From Clostridiaceae bacterium (GTDB lineage Bacteria > Bacillota > Clostridia > Saccharofermentanales > DTU023): DNA of 64,000 nucleotides. Both the position numbers and the translations under genes were made by a program. Each line of letters begins with the position of its first letter. Position 1 is the first letter of the stretch. The notes beneath the pieces are model-generated. The model searched no databases. It was not told the DNA's origin and was given only the letters and a program-made list of their open reading frames with translations. The stretch spans positions 1 to 64,000 of the forward strand of contig JAAZJH010000063.1 of the NCBI GenBank assembly GCA_012800435.1, read 5' to 3'. Shown here piece by piece: positions 9,102 to 18,730 of the stretch.

Positions 9102-10132
9102 CTTCCGAGTATCGTATTCGAATTACGGATCGTGATCTCGAACGATTTGAGAAGATGGCAGAATGGGAACGCGAATTGCGTTCGCAAGGTTTTCGTTTCA
9201 TCGCCGGTGTCGATGAAGCGGGAAGAGGCCCCCTTGCCGGACCGGTTGTAGCTGCTGCCTGTATTCTTCCTCCTGACGTCAATTTGTATGGCCTCAATGA
9301 CTCGAAGAAAATGACTGAAAAGCGACGAGAAGCGCTCTATAGTGAGATCAAGGAAAATGCCGTTGCGTGGTGCGTGACGATGGTCTCTGAAAAGGATATT
9401 GATCTGACGAATATCCTTGATGCCACGAAAGACGCCATGCGGCAAGCTCTACGCGGTCTTCGTCCGCAACCGGATGTGGCGTTAATAGATGCCGTTGTCC
9501 TCGAAGGTTTTGATTACCCTATTTTACCTCGCGTACAAGGAGATGCACATTCAAATGTAATTGCGGCCGCCTCGGTGTTGGCTAAGGTAACGCGTGATAA
9601 TATGATGCGTAATTTCGACAAGGTTTACCCCGCATATGGGTTCGCACAGCATAAGGGATATGGCACTAAAGCTCATATCAAGGCCATTATGCGCGAAGGT
9701 CCTTGTCCGATACATCGTCTCTCATTTCTAAAAAATATCGTGCAGCCTTCTCATACAGGTTCATCAACTAACAAAACGGGAGAAAATGTGGAAAGGCACG
9801 TTGCATATGATCTAATTTCACGCGGTTTTACCATTATTGATCGCCGTTATTCACTCCCAAACATCGGGGAGATAGATCTTATTGCAAAGCATGGACAACG
9901 TATCATGATAATTGAGTGCAAGGGCAGAGGGCCTACCTCACATGTCTTCGGAGGATCGGAAGAAGCGCTGGAAGATCATCAGATACAACGCATAAAGAAG
10001 GCGTCGTCGTGTTGGCTTGATTCTCATCCTTTAGGAGATGACATGACTATTGAGTTGTACTTAGCCGCCGTAGATCTTGATGAGAAAGGCCACGTATCCT
10101 CGTTGACCTATCTACCAATCGACTCCATTTAA
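9098..10132 (+). CDS. rnhB: Ribonuclease HII fused to C-terminal YraN/UPF0102 endonuclease-like domain
   Basis: N-term GVDEAGRGPLAGPVVAAACIL, LNDSKKMTEKRRE, KGYGTKAHIKAI; C-term GENVERHVAYDLISRGFTIIDRRYSLPNIGEIDLIAKHGQRIMIIECKGR (YraN signature GEIDLI...ECK). Confidence 0.93.
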   Translation: MTSEYRIRITDRDLERFEKMAEWERELRSQGFRFIAGVDEAGRGPLAGPVVAAACILPPDVNLYGLNDSKKMTEKRREALYSEIKENAVAWCVTMVSEKDIDLTNILDATKDAMRQALRGLRPQPDVALIDAVVLEGFDYPILPRVQGDAHSNVIAAASVLAKVTRDNMMRNFDKVYPAYGFAQHKGYGTKAHIKAIMREGPCPIHRLSFLKNIVQPSHTGSSTNKTGENVERHVAYDLISRGFTIIDRRYSLPNIGEIDLIAKHGQRIMIIECKGRGPTSHVFGGSEEALEDHQIQRIKKASSCWLDSHPLGDDMTIELYLAAVDLDEKGHVSSLTYLPIDSI

Positions 10133-10342
10133 TCTCTTTACACAACTTTTAGCTGAAAAGACGTCTTGTCATCCTGTTAAATTTTTATATTCAAGATACA
10201 TGTTATGACCGGTGCATCCTCGCTGTTTAACATCAGAACGTTTGAGAGTCAGATAAGCCTAAAAACCGCACCATAGCGGCATTGTAATAGTTCCTGTCTC
10301 TATGATATGATGTAAGCATCAGTTTTTCAGGAGGCGTTTCCG

Positions 10343-11068
10343 ATGAGACTAGATCGACACAGCAGTATTCCTTTGTACGCGCAATTACGTGAGTTGATTG
10401 TTGAACGCATTCAGGATGAGGTGTATAAGCAAGGCGAGCGTATTCCGTCTGAAATGACCTTTTGCGAAGAGCTTGATCTCTCACGTCCGACAGTGCGTCA
10501 AGCCATCGCGGAGCTGGTTTCCGACGGTATACTCGAGATCCAAAAGGGGCGCGGTACCTTTGTAGCGATAGAACCGGATCGACTCACTATTCCTCATTTT
10601 AATGCGCTGACGTTCAGTTTTCTTAATTTGTCGTCTTATGAAGACATCAATCTTCAGCCTGTTCAACATGTTGATCCGGAGGCGGAAATTGACGCGGCTT
10701 TCAAGGTGACGACTGAAAAACATCCCGGGTATTGGATGTTGCAGTGGCCCGTACTCTTTGATGAACGTGTTTATGGTTGGTGTACGTCGTACGTATCGGC
10801 GCAGGTTTTTCCCGATCTAGGTCAGAATATCGCTTCCGGGAAGCGCATGATCGACATTAAGAGCAATAAGTACGCTTATTTGCCGGTCAAAGGTTCTGTT
10901 GCTCTTATGGCTAGACCTGCAAGAAATAGGGAAGCGACTCTATTAGAAATTCCTCGCCGATCCATTGTACTAGCGGCACAGGGACAGCTTTTCGGACGCA
11001 ATGGCGCTGTATGCGAATACATTCGTACTGCGCTTCGTCCCGATCTGCTTAAGCTGGAAATCAATTAG
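10343..11068 (+). CDS. GntR-family regulator with UTRA domain
   Basis: SIPLYAQLRELIVERIQDEVYKQGERIPSEMTFCEELDLSRPTVRQAIAELVSDGILEIQKGRGTFVA. Confidence 0.92.
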   Translation: MRLDRHSSIPLYAQLRELIVERIQDEVYKQGERIPSEMTFCEELDLSRPTVRQAIAELVSDGILEIQKGRGTFVAIEPDRLTIPHFNALTFSFLNLSSYEDINLQPVQHVDPEAEIDAAFKVTTEKHPGYWMLQWPVLFDERVYGWCTSYVSAQVFPDLGQNIASGKRMIDIKSNKYAYLPVKGSVALMARPARNREATLLEIPRRSIVLAAQGQLFGRNGAVCEYIRTALRPDLLKLEIN

Positions 11069-11103
11069 AACTCATTGTCTTAATGACATAATAAATAAGA
11101 CAT

Positions 11104-11163
11104 GGATGCGCTTCATGTGCTTATAGAAGCTTGGTTGTGCTTCTCGGCGACGAATGCGCATCC
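11104..11163 (+). other. Two-tier hairpin between GntR/UTRA gene and cysteine desulfurase gene
   Basis: GGATGCGC (11104-11111)/GCGCATCC (11156-11163) enclosing AGAAGC/GCTTCT. Confidence 0.45.
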
Positions 11164-11185
11164 TTTCAATTGAAGCTGTGAGAAT

Positions 11186-12343
11186 ATGACTTTAATCTAC
11201 AATTTTGACACGACAGCGACGTCACCGATTCTGCCTCAAGTGCTGGATCAATATGTACGATCGCTTAAAGATGAGAATCTAAATCCGTCTTCTTCGCATC
11301 AAGGCGGTCTTGATGCGGCGTCTGCCGTAACGCGTGCTCGTCGAAAGATCGCACGCGCGCTCGACGCGTCAGAACAAGCCATTATCTTTACTTCTGGAGG
11401 AACAGAGTCCACGAATCATGCGCTAAAAGGCGCTGCGTTCGCATCTGCGCGCCTTCCCAAACGATTGATTATAACGGCCGGCGAGCACGACGCGACACGA
11501 CAATGTGCTGTTTTTTTAAAAGATAAGCTGGAATATGATGTCGATATCGTGCCTCTTACGACAGAAGGAACAGTAGATCATAAAGCGTTCTGTAATGCGC
11601 TTAAGAAAGCGCCTGCCGGACTTATCAGTTTCATAGCGGTGAGTAATGAAACCGGCGCCATCAATAATGTAGATAAGCTGGTTCGTTTGTCGAGACAATA
11701 TGCCCCTGGCGCTTTTATTCACGCTGACATCGTTCAACTTGCTGGGAAGCTGTCATTTTCTTTTCAACGATCAGGACTCGATTTTGCGTCTCTTTCAGGA
11801 CATAAATTCGGAGCACCAAAGGGAACGGGTGCGCTCCTCGTGCGCCGGGGGGCAAATCTTGTGCCTTTGATCGATGGTGGCGGCCAACAGGAAGGAAGAC
11901 GCTCCGGTACGGAGAATCCTCCAGGCGCGGTTGCACTTTCCGAAGCACTTACGCTACAGTCTGAGGTCATTGAGAAACACCTTGATAAAGTGTCGTCCTT
12001 ACGTGCGCTCTTTTTTGATTTGTTGAATAAAAAAGAAGTTCCTCATCGCGTGCTGTCTCCCACAGACGGATCACCTTATGTTCTGTCGATTGCATTTCCC
12101 GGAATTCGCGGCGAAACGTTGATGCACGCGTTATCGTCGGATCGAATTTTCATTAGCACCGGCTCAGCGTGCGGATCTCACCATCAAGGGAAAAACGATG
12201 TGCTTGAAGCGATGGGCTACTCGAAAGATCTTATTTTATCGTCTTGTCGAATCAGTTTCTCGCCGTTCCAGTCTGAGGATGACGTGTCGTACCTTGTAGA
12301 CCGCATCGCCGAGAACTACAAGCGATACGCACTCACGATGTAA
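11186..12343 (+). CDS. Cysteine desulfurase (NifS-like, likely ThiI partner)
   Basis: IIFTSGGTESTNHALKG, LSGHKFGAPKGTGALLVRRG, GRRSGTENPPGAVALSEA, STGSACGS; directly upstream of thiI. Confidence 0.9.
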   Translation: MTLIYNFDTTATSPILPQVLDQYVRSLKDENLNPSSSHQGGLDAASAVTRARRKIARALDASEQAIIFTSGGTESTNHALKGAAFASARLPKRLIITAGEHDATRQCAVFLKDKLEYDVDIVPLTTEGTVDHKAFCNALKKAPAGLISFIAVSNETGAINNVDKLVRLSRQYAPGAFIHADIVQLAGKLSFSFQRSGLDFASLSGHKFGAPKGTGALLVRRGANLVPLIDGGGQQEGRRSGTENPPGAVALSEALTLQSEVIEKHLDKVSSLRALFFDLLNKKEVPHRVLSPTDGSPYVLSIAFPGIRGETLMHALSSDRIFISTGSACGSHHQGKNDVLEAMGYSKDLILSSCRISFSPFQSEDDVSYLVDRIAENYKRYALTM

Positions 12344-12361
12344 GGAACTTGCATCGACTGT

Positions 12362-12523
12362 ATGATTCTTGCGTAGCATGCCCTTGTGCTGTTCAAGTGG
12401 CTTCATATCGCTCCCGTCGGTGTAAGAAAGCCATTGCTTCCCGAGATTAAAGACGAAACGAAATATATGGCATGAAATCATTTCAAGCGGTATAGCTGTG
12501 TGCAAGAATCAGCATTGTTTCGT
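12362..12523 (+). ncRNA. Candidate structured RNA region upstream of thiI (unassigned)
   Basis: TGATTCTTGC (12363-12372)/GCAAGAATCA (12502-12511), CATGCC/GGCATG, TGGCTT/AAGCCA, CTTG/CAAG, and possible pseudoknot ACGAAAC (12453-12459)/GTTTCGT (12517-12523). Confidence 0.35.
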
Positions 12524-12566
12524 GCTGCATAAGGTATGATTGAATAAGAAAGAAGGGGAGGGGAAC

Positions 12567-13790
12567 ATGTCATTCATTCCTACATCGCTTGATCAGATCG
12601 TAATGGTGCGTCTCGGAGAAATTACACTGAAAGGTTTGAATCGAGGACGTTTCATTGATTGCCTGATGCGCAGCATGCGCTGGCGTCTTCGTGATCTCGG
12701 ATCTTTGGTCATCGAGCAGAAATTTTCACGGATTTACGTTCGTCCGAAAGATCCTGAAGCCTCATTTCCGATCCGAGAAGTAATCGATCGACTGTCTTGT
12801 ATTTTCGGCATCGTTTCGACGAGTCCGGTCGTCGTGAGTTCAATAGATCAAGATACTTTTTTTGAGGTGTTTGATACCTATACTTCCGGCATACTCGGAT
12901 TAGGCGAGGAGAAAACATTTAAGATTGAAGTTAAGCGCGCGAACAAAGAATTTCCTATATCTACGTACGATCTCTGCTGTATGCTTGGAGATCGCTTGCT
13001 GGAGCGGTATCCGGAGGAACTTGCAGTTGACGTTCATCAGCCGGATCTTACATTCTTCGTAGAGATCCGTGACCGCATTTATCTTTACTACGAAATGATT
13101 GAAGGCTCTAAGGGACTCCCGGTAGGCATGAGCGGAAAAGGGGTGCTCCTTCTGTCCGGCGGTATTGACAGTCCCGTCGCTGGCTATATGATGGCGTCGC
13201 GGGGGATGCAGCTTGTGCCGATTTATTTTCATACATTTCCTTACACGAGTCCACAGGCTCTTGAAAAAGTGAAAACACTTGCCGGACAGCTTGCGCGCTA
13301 CGCCGGCAGCATGACGTTACACGTCGTCAATTTTACCGATGTGCAGCTTGAGTTAAATCGGCTGGTTCCTCCGGATATGCTGACGATCGTGATGAGGCGC
13401 GTCATGATGCGCGTTGCAGATCGCCTCGCTCCGGAAGTAAAGGCTAAATCAATCATTACCGGAGAAAGCCTTGGTCAGGTAGCAAGCCAGACCCTTGAAG
13501 CACTTGCCACAACGGATCGCGTGACGACGCATCCGGTGTTTCGACCTCTGATCGGACTCGATAAGAATGATACGATCACTCTTGCCCGAAAAATCGGCAC
13601 CTATGAAACCTCGGTCCTTCCATACGAAGATTGTTGCACAGTCTTTGTGTCAAAACACCCGAAGACGCATCCTTCTTTAGTCGATGCTGACAGAGCGGAA
13701 TCGGAACTCGATATCGAGAGTATCGTTGAACAGTCTCTACATAATATAGATAAAATAGACATTTTACCGCCATTCTTTATGATAGAATGA
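12567..13790 (+). CDS. thiI: tRNA 4-thiouridine synthetase ThiI (no rhodanese domain)
   Basis: VRLGEITLKGLNRGRF, GVLLLSGGIDSPVAGYMMASRGM, ITGESLGQVASQTLEAL; ends shortly after PP-loop domain. AGGGGAGGGG before ATG 12567. Confidence 0.95.
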   Translation: MSFIPTSLDQIVMVRLGEITLKGLNRGRFIDCLMRSMRWRLRDLGSLVIEQKFSRIYVRPKDPEASFPIREVIDRLSCIFGIVSTSPVVVSSIDQDTFFEVFDTYTSGILGLGEEKTFKIEVKRANKEFPISTYDLCCMLGDRLLERYPEELAVDVHQPDLTFFVEIRDRIYLYYEMIEGSKGLPVGMSGKGVLLLSGGIDSPVAGYMMASRGMQLVPIYFHTFPYTSPQALEKVKTLAGQLARYAGSMTLHVVNFTDVQLELNRLVPPDMLTIVMRRVMMRVADRLAPEVKAKSIITGESLGQVASQTLEALATTDRVTTHPVFRPLIGLDKNDTITLARKIGTYETSVLPYEDCCTVFVSKHPKTHPSLVDADRAESELDIESIVEQSLHNIDKIDILPPFFMIE

Positions 13791-13826
13791 CTAACGGTAA
13801 TCCATTTGTATTTCAGGAGGACATTT

Positions 13827-15080
13827 ATGCTGTACGAACATGTCAAACAAACCGATCCGGAACTTTATGACGCTCTAATCTTTGAACTGAACCGTCAGCG
13901 CAATAAAATTGAGCTGATCGCATCTGAGAACTTTGTTAGCCAAGCTGTGCTGGAAGCCCAAGGCTCCGTGCTTACGAACAAGTACGCGGAAGGCTATCCG
14001 GGACGTCGCTATTATGGCGGATGCGAGTATGTTGATATTGCGGAACAGCTTGCGATTGATCGCGCAAAGGAATTGTTTGGTGCCGATCATGCGAACGTCC
14101 AGCCTCATTCTGGTGCGCAGGCGAATACGGCCGTTTATTTTTCTATTTTGAAGCCCGGAGATAAGATATTAGGTCTCGATTTGTCGCATGGCGGGCATTT
14201 AACGCATGGCATGAAATTCAACTTCTCAGGTAAATATTTTAAGACGGCCATGTATCAAGTCGATCGCGAAACGGAACAGGTCGACTATGATCATGTACTT
14301 CAACGCGCGCGTGAAGTGCGTCCGAAACTGATCATCGCCGGAGGCAGTGCCTATCCGCGCGCGATTGATTACGAAAAATTTAGAGAAATCGCAGATGACG
14401 TCGGCGCCTTCCTGATGGTGGACATGGCACATATCGCCGGCCTTGTTGCCGCCGGACTCCATATGAATCCTGTACCGTATGCGGACTTTGTTACATCGAC
14501 AACACACAAGACGCTTCGTGGACCGCGCGGCGGAATCATCCTTTGCAAACAAGCTTACGCTAAAAAGATCGATTCGGCTGTATTTCCAGGAACACAAGGC
14601 GGCCCGCTAATGCACATAATCGCATCTAAGGCTGTTGCTTTCAAAGAGGCGTCACTGCCATCATTCAAGATTTATCAGGAACAGGTTGTCAAGAATGCAA
14701 AAGCGTTAGGCGCGGCGCTGATTGAGAACGGACTTCGTCTAGTATCGGGAGGAACGGACACTCATCTTCTGTTAGTCAATCTATGCGACACAGGTGTAAC
14801 CGGGAAGGAACTTCAAGATCGCCTTGATCATGTCAACATCACGACGAATAAAAATACGATCCCGTTTGAGACGCTATCCGCTTCGGTTACATCCGGGCTT
14901 CGACTCGGCACTCCCGCGGTGACGACACGCGGTATGAAAGAACCAGAGATGGAAGAGATCGCCGAATTAATTTCGAAGGCGACGTTCGACTTTGACAACA
15001 GCCGTGACACCATCGAAGAACGCGCGACCTTACTCTGCGAGCGTTTTCCGCTGTATGAAGATTATTCGATCACAACATAG
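13827..15080 (+). CDS. glyA: Serine hydroxymethyltransferase
   Basis: [61 protein letters not shown] before ATG 13827. Confidence 0.98.
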   Translation: MLYEHVKQTDPELYDALIFELNRQRNKIELIASENFVSQAVLEAQGSVLTNKYAEGYPGRRYYGGCEYVDIAEQLAIDRAKELFGADHANVQPHSGAQANTAVYFSILKPGDKILGLDLSHGGHLTHGMKFNFSGKYFKTAMYQVDRETEQVDYDHVLQRAREVRPKLIIAGGSAYPRAIDYEKFREIADDVGAFLMVDMAHIAGLVAAGLHMNPVPYADFVTSTTHKTLRGPRGGIILCKQAYAKKIDSAVFPGTQGGPLMHIIASKAVAFKEASLPSFKIYQEQVVKNAKALGAALIENGLRLVSGGTDTHLLLVNLCDTGVTGKELQDRLDHVNITTNKNTIPFETLSASVTSGLRLGTPAVTTRGMKEPEMEEIAELISKATFDFDNSRDTIEERATLLCERFPLYEDYSITT

Positions 15081-15131
15081 TACTAACGTTATTTTCAATC
15101 AGATCATGGCAAGCGCACACGAATCATCAAG

Positions 15132-16610
15132 ATGAATACTCATAATGAGACGACCGGCAAAAATCGAGAGTTGGATAATCTATTGAATCCAACGTCAGGC
15201 GCTACACGCTGGGAGGCACCGCTCGCCTTTCGGATGATGCCGCTGACAATGGACGATTTTGTCGGGCAGTCGCATATTTTGGACGAGGGGAAGCTGCTGT
15301 GGCGAATGATTACAGCAGATCGCCTTTCGTCGATTTTATTGTTCGGGCCGCCCGGTTCAGGGAAGACGTCACTTGCTCGCATCATTGCCAACACGACGAA
15401 GTCAAATTTTGAGCGACTGAACGCGGTAACATCAGGTGTCGCGGATATTAAGCGCGTCATTTCAGACACGGAGAATCCATTGCTGACGCCGGGAGGGCGC
15501 ACAGTACTTTTCATTGATGAAATTCACCGCTTTAACAAATCTCAACAGGATGCGCTTCTCCCATCTGTCGAAAGCGGTCGTCTGATATTGATTGGCGCGA
15601 CCACTGAGAATCCTTTCTTTCAGGTGAATAAGGCCTTAATTTCGCGTTCGACTGTTTTTCAGCTTTACCCTTTGACGAAAGACGACGTGAAAGAAGTGCT
15701 ACGAAGGGCGCTTGCTGATGATAAACGCGGACTTGGCGGGCTCGATCTCGTGATTGATGATGAATCAATTGACCTGATTGCGGAGCTAGCCGGCGGAGAC
15801 GCACGCGTTGCGCTTAACGCGCTGGAACTTGCGGTGATGACAACATCCCCCGGTTGCAGCGGCAGCATCGAAATTGACACCGCTGTCGTCATGGACTCCA
15901 TGCAAAAGAAAATCGCCCGCTATGATCGCGCCGGTGAAGAGCATTACGACAACATCTCGGCGATGATCAAATCTATGCGCGGCAGCGATCCCGATGCCGC
16001 GGTCTTCTATTTTGCGCGAGCATTAAGAGCAGGGGAGGACATCCACTTCATTGCGAGACGCATCGCGATCTGCGCCGCTGAAGACGTCGGTATGGCTAAC
16101 CCTCAGGTCTTGTCGATTGCGCTTGACGCTTGGCAGGCTGCGTCCATGATCGGTCTCCCGGAAGCGCGCATTCCACTTGCTCAGGCGGTGATCGCTGTTG
16201 CTACTAGCCCAAAATCGAATGCATCGTATCTAGCCATTGATAAAGCCTTGAGAGATCTGGAATCACGAGATACGGGCGATGTGCCTTTTCATCTCAGAAA
16301 TGCGCCTATAAAGGGGATGGAAGAGCTCGGTTACGCTAAAGGGTATGAATATAGTCACGACTATCCCGACGCGATCTCTTCACAGACATATTTGCCGGAT
16401 GAAATTGCCGATACCGTATACTACACGCCTACCGATCACGGTTACGAGAAAAAAATTAGCCAATGGATGGCGTTCGTCGATAAAAGACGCAAGACGATGC
16501 GTGCCAAAATGGAACTGAATCTACCTTTTATTTCAAATGAAAAAGAAGATGAGAATAACGAAATAGATCAAGACCAACAAAAAAACGACGATACGACATC
16601 GAAAACATAA
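15132..16610 (+). CDS. rarA: Replication-associated recombination protein RarA (MgsA), AAA+ ATPase
   Basis: PLAFRMMPLTMDDFVGQSHIL, LFGPPGSGKTSLARIIA, FIDEIHRFNKSQQDALLPSVE, IGATTENPFFQVNKALISRS. Confidence 0.94.
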   Translation: MNTHNETTGKNRELDNLLNPTSGATRWEAPLAFRMMPLTMDDFVGQSHILDEGKLLWRMITADRLSSILLFGPPGSGKTSLARIIANTTKSNFERLNAVTSGVADIKRVISDTENPLLTPGGRTVLFIDEIHRFNKSQQDALLPSVESGRLILIGATTENPFFQVNKALISRSTVFQLYPLTKDDVKEVLRRALADDKRGLGGLDLVIDDESIDLIAELAGGDARVALNALELAVMTTSPGCSGSIEIDTAVVMDSMQKKIARYDRAGEEHYDNISAMIKSMRGSDPDAAVFYFARALRAGEDIHFIARRIAICAAEDVGMANPQVLSIALDAWQAASMIGLPEARIPLAQAVIAVATSPKSNASYLAIDKALRDLESRDTGDVPFHLRNAPIKGMEELGYAKGYEYSHDYPDAISSQTYLPDEIADTVYYTPTDHGYEKKISQWMAFVDKRRKTMRAKMELNLPFISNEKEDENNEIDQDQQKNDDTTSKT

Positions 16611-16750
16611 AATTTAAGGGAAGATAACGTCATCTTCATATGGTAACTTCGGAAACTGTACTTTCAGCGTGTTCTTGCTATTATATCCTGTGGCAAACGA
16701 ATGTGGGCGCATCATGCGTATCACCATGTCGCGTATAAAGGAACACCTGT

Positions 16751-18034
16751 ATGAACGATCAGCTGGAGCAACGACTTAAAGAAGCGGAAAACATGCCGCG
16801 CGTTTATTTTGATCATGCCGCGACGACGGCGCCGCATCCTGAGGTATTAGATGTTGTGACAAGGATGCTTAACCACGTATTCGGGAATCCTTCCTCTTTC
16901 TACAAAGAGGGTCACAAGGCGTCGTACATGCTTGAGGACGCGCGTTCGAAAATTGCTTCCCTCTTGGATGTACGTAGCGATGAGATCTTTTTTACGTCAT
17001 GCGGTACGGAGTCAGACAACTGGGCGCTGAAAGGTATGGCGCTTTCTTCCGCATCGAAAGGTCGCCACATCATCACGAGTAAAATCGAACATCATGCCGT
17101 CCTCCATACAGCTGAAGCTCTGGAAAAACAGGGCTATGATGTAACTTATCTTGATGTCGACCGCTTCGGCCTTATCAATCCTGATGATGTAGAAAAAGCG
17201 ATCCGACAAGACACGATTCTCGTTTCCATTATGACTGCCAATAACGAAATCGGTACAGTTGAGCCGATTCGTGAGATAGGCTCTGTCTGTCGGAAGCACG
17301 GTTTACCTTTTCATTCCGATGGGGTTCAGGCATTGGGTGCAATACCGATTCGCCCACGCGAGCTGAACTGTGACATGATGTCTTTTTCCGGGCATAAGCT
17401 GTATGCGCCGAAAGGTGTAGGTATTCTTTACAAACGGAAAGGTTTGCGTCTTGCAAATTTCATGGATGGCGGAGCACAGGAGCACGGTCGCCGCGGAGGA
17501 ACCGAAAATGTTGCCTATGCTGCCGGTTTTGCAAAAGCGCTCGAGCTTGCTTATGAAGCTCTTGAAAGCGAAGCAAAGCGTCAGATGCGACTACGCGATC
17601 GTTTAATTGACGGCATCATTCAACGCGTACCTCATACCAAACTCAACGGACATCCGACGAAACGTTTACCGAACAACGTCAATGTTTCTTTTGAATTCAT
17701 CGAAGGGGAATCCATTCTATTACTCCTCGATGCGCTCGGATTTTCCTGTTCAAGCGGATCTGCCTGCACATCATCATCACTTGACCCGTCACATGTTTTG
17801 CTTGCAATAGGCATGCCTCCGGAGGTTGCGCACGGATCTCTCCGTGTGACACTCGGACGATCTTCAACCGATGAGGAAGTGGATCGTTTTCTTGAAGTGA
17901 TACCGCTTGTTGTCGAGAGGTTGCGTGTGATGTCACCCCTCTGGGAAGATTATCAGCAGGGACGCTTAGCCTCGTTAATTCCGGAAGAGGGCGGGAAGGA
18001 CGTTACTATCTTAGGAGGATATGGTTTAAGTTGA
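16751..18034 (+). CDS. nifS: Cysteine desulfurase NifS/IscS
   Basis: VYFDHAATTAPHPEVLD, FTSCGTESDNWALKG, MSFSGHKLYAPKGVGILYKRKG, CSSGSACTSSSLDPSHVL. Confidence 0.94.
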   Translation: MNDQLEQRLKEAENMPRVYFDHAATTAPHPEVLDVVTRMLNHVFGNPSSFYKEGHKASYMLEDARSKIASLLDVRSDEIFFTSCGTESDNWALKGMALSSASKGRHIITSKIEHHAVLHTAEALEKQGYDVTYLDVDRFGLINPDDVEKAIRQDTILVSIMTANNEIGTVEPIREIGSVCRKHGLPFHSDGVQALGAIPIRPRELNCDMMSFSGHKLYAPKGVGILYKRKGLRLANFMDGGAQEHGRRGGTENVAYAAGFAKALELAYEALESEAKRQMRLRDRLIDGIIQRVPHTKLNGHPTKRLPNNVNVSFEFIEGESILLLLDALGFSCSSGSACTSSSLDPSHVLLAIGMPPEVAHGSLRVTLGRSSTDEEVDRFLEVIPLVVERLRVMSPLWEDYQQGRLASLIPEEGGKDVTILGGYGLS

Positions 18035-18117
18035 TTATTATTAATCAACAGTTTGTTATAACGCATAAAATAACATAGACGTTTTTATTACGTAAGGAAG
18101 GATGACAGAAGAACAGC

Positions 18118-18543
18118 ATGGAATATAGCAAGAAAGTACTCGATCACTTCATGAATCCACGTAATATGGGTGAAATCGAGGACGCGACCGCGACGGGAAC
18201 GGTAGGGAATCCAATTTGCGGAGACATCATGAAGATGTATCTTAAAATTGAGGACAACGTTATTGTCGATGCTAAATTTAAAACATTTGGCTGCGGGTCG
18301 GCGATCGCAACCTCCAGCATGGCTACCGAATTGATCATCGGTAAAACGACAGATGAGGCTCTTGTGCTGACAAACAGAGCCGTGGCCGATGCTCTGGACG
18401 GCCTCCCTCCCGTTAAAATGCATTGTTCTGTGTTGGCGGAGCAAGCCGTTAAAAAAGCGCTCTATGATTATTATCAGCGCGAAGGGCTGATGACACCGGA
18501 ACGCAAAGAGATGTTTAAAATCCTTGAAGAGGATGAATCTTAA
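18118..18543 (+). CDS. nifU: NifU-like Fe-S cluster scaffold protein
   Basis: MEYSKKVLDHFMNPRNMGEIEDATATGTVGNPICGDIMKMYLKI, FKTFGCGSAIATSSM, MHCSVLAEQAVKKAL. Confidence 0.95.
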   Translation: MEYSKKVLDHFMNPRNMGEIEDATATGTVGNPICGDIMKMYLKIEDNVIVDAKFKTFGCGSAIATSSMATELIIGKTTDEALVLTNRAVADALDGLPPVKMHCSVLAEQAVKKALYDYYQREGLMTPERKEMFKILEEDES

Positions 18544-18730
18544 ACATAAATATGTATAAAAATACAACTAAATCGTGCGATCAATGTTAATTCGTGAAAA
18601 GGCGCTTTTTACAGCACGGCATATATCTTTTTTTATGAAAGCAAGCTAGAGGACAGAGATGTCCTCTGTTGCTATAATAAGTGAGCAATTGCGGTGCATA
18701 GTCATGACAACCGCACTGAAAGGACGTTAT

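Noticed and set aside
12361-12540. 6S RNA, SRP RNA or TPP riboswitch identity for the thiI leader
   Set aside because: I could not match the helices or conserved loops of these families by eye; left as an unassigned candidate.
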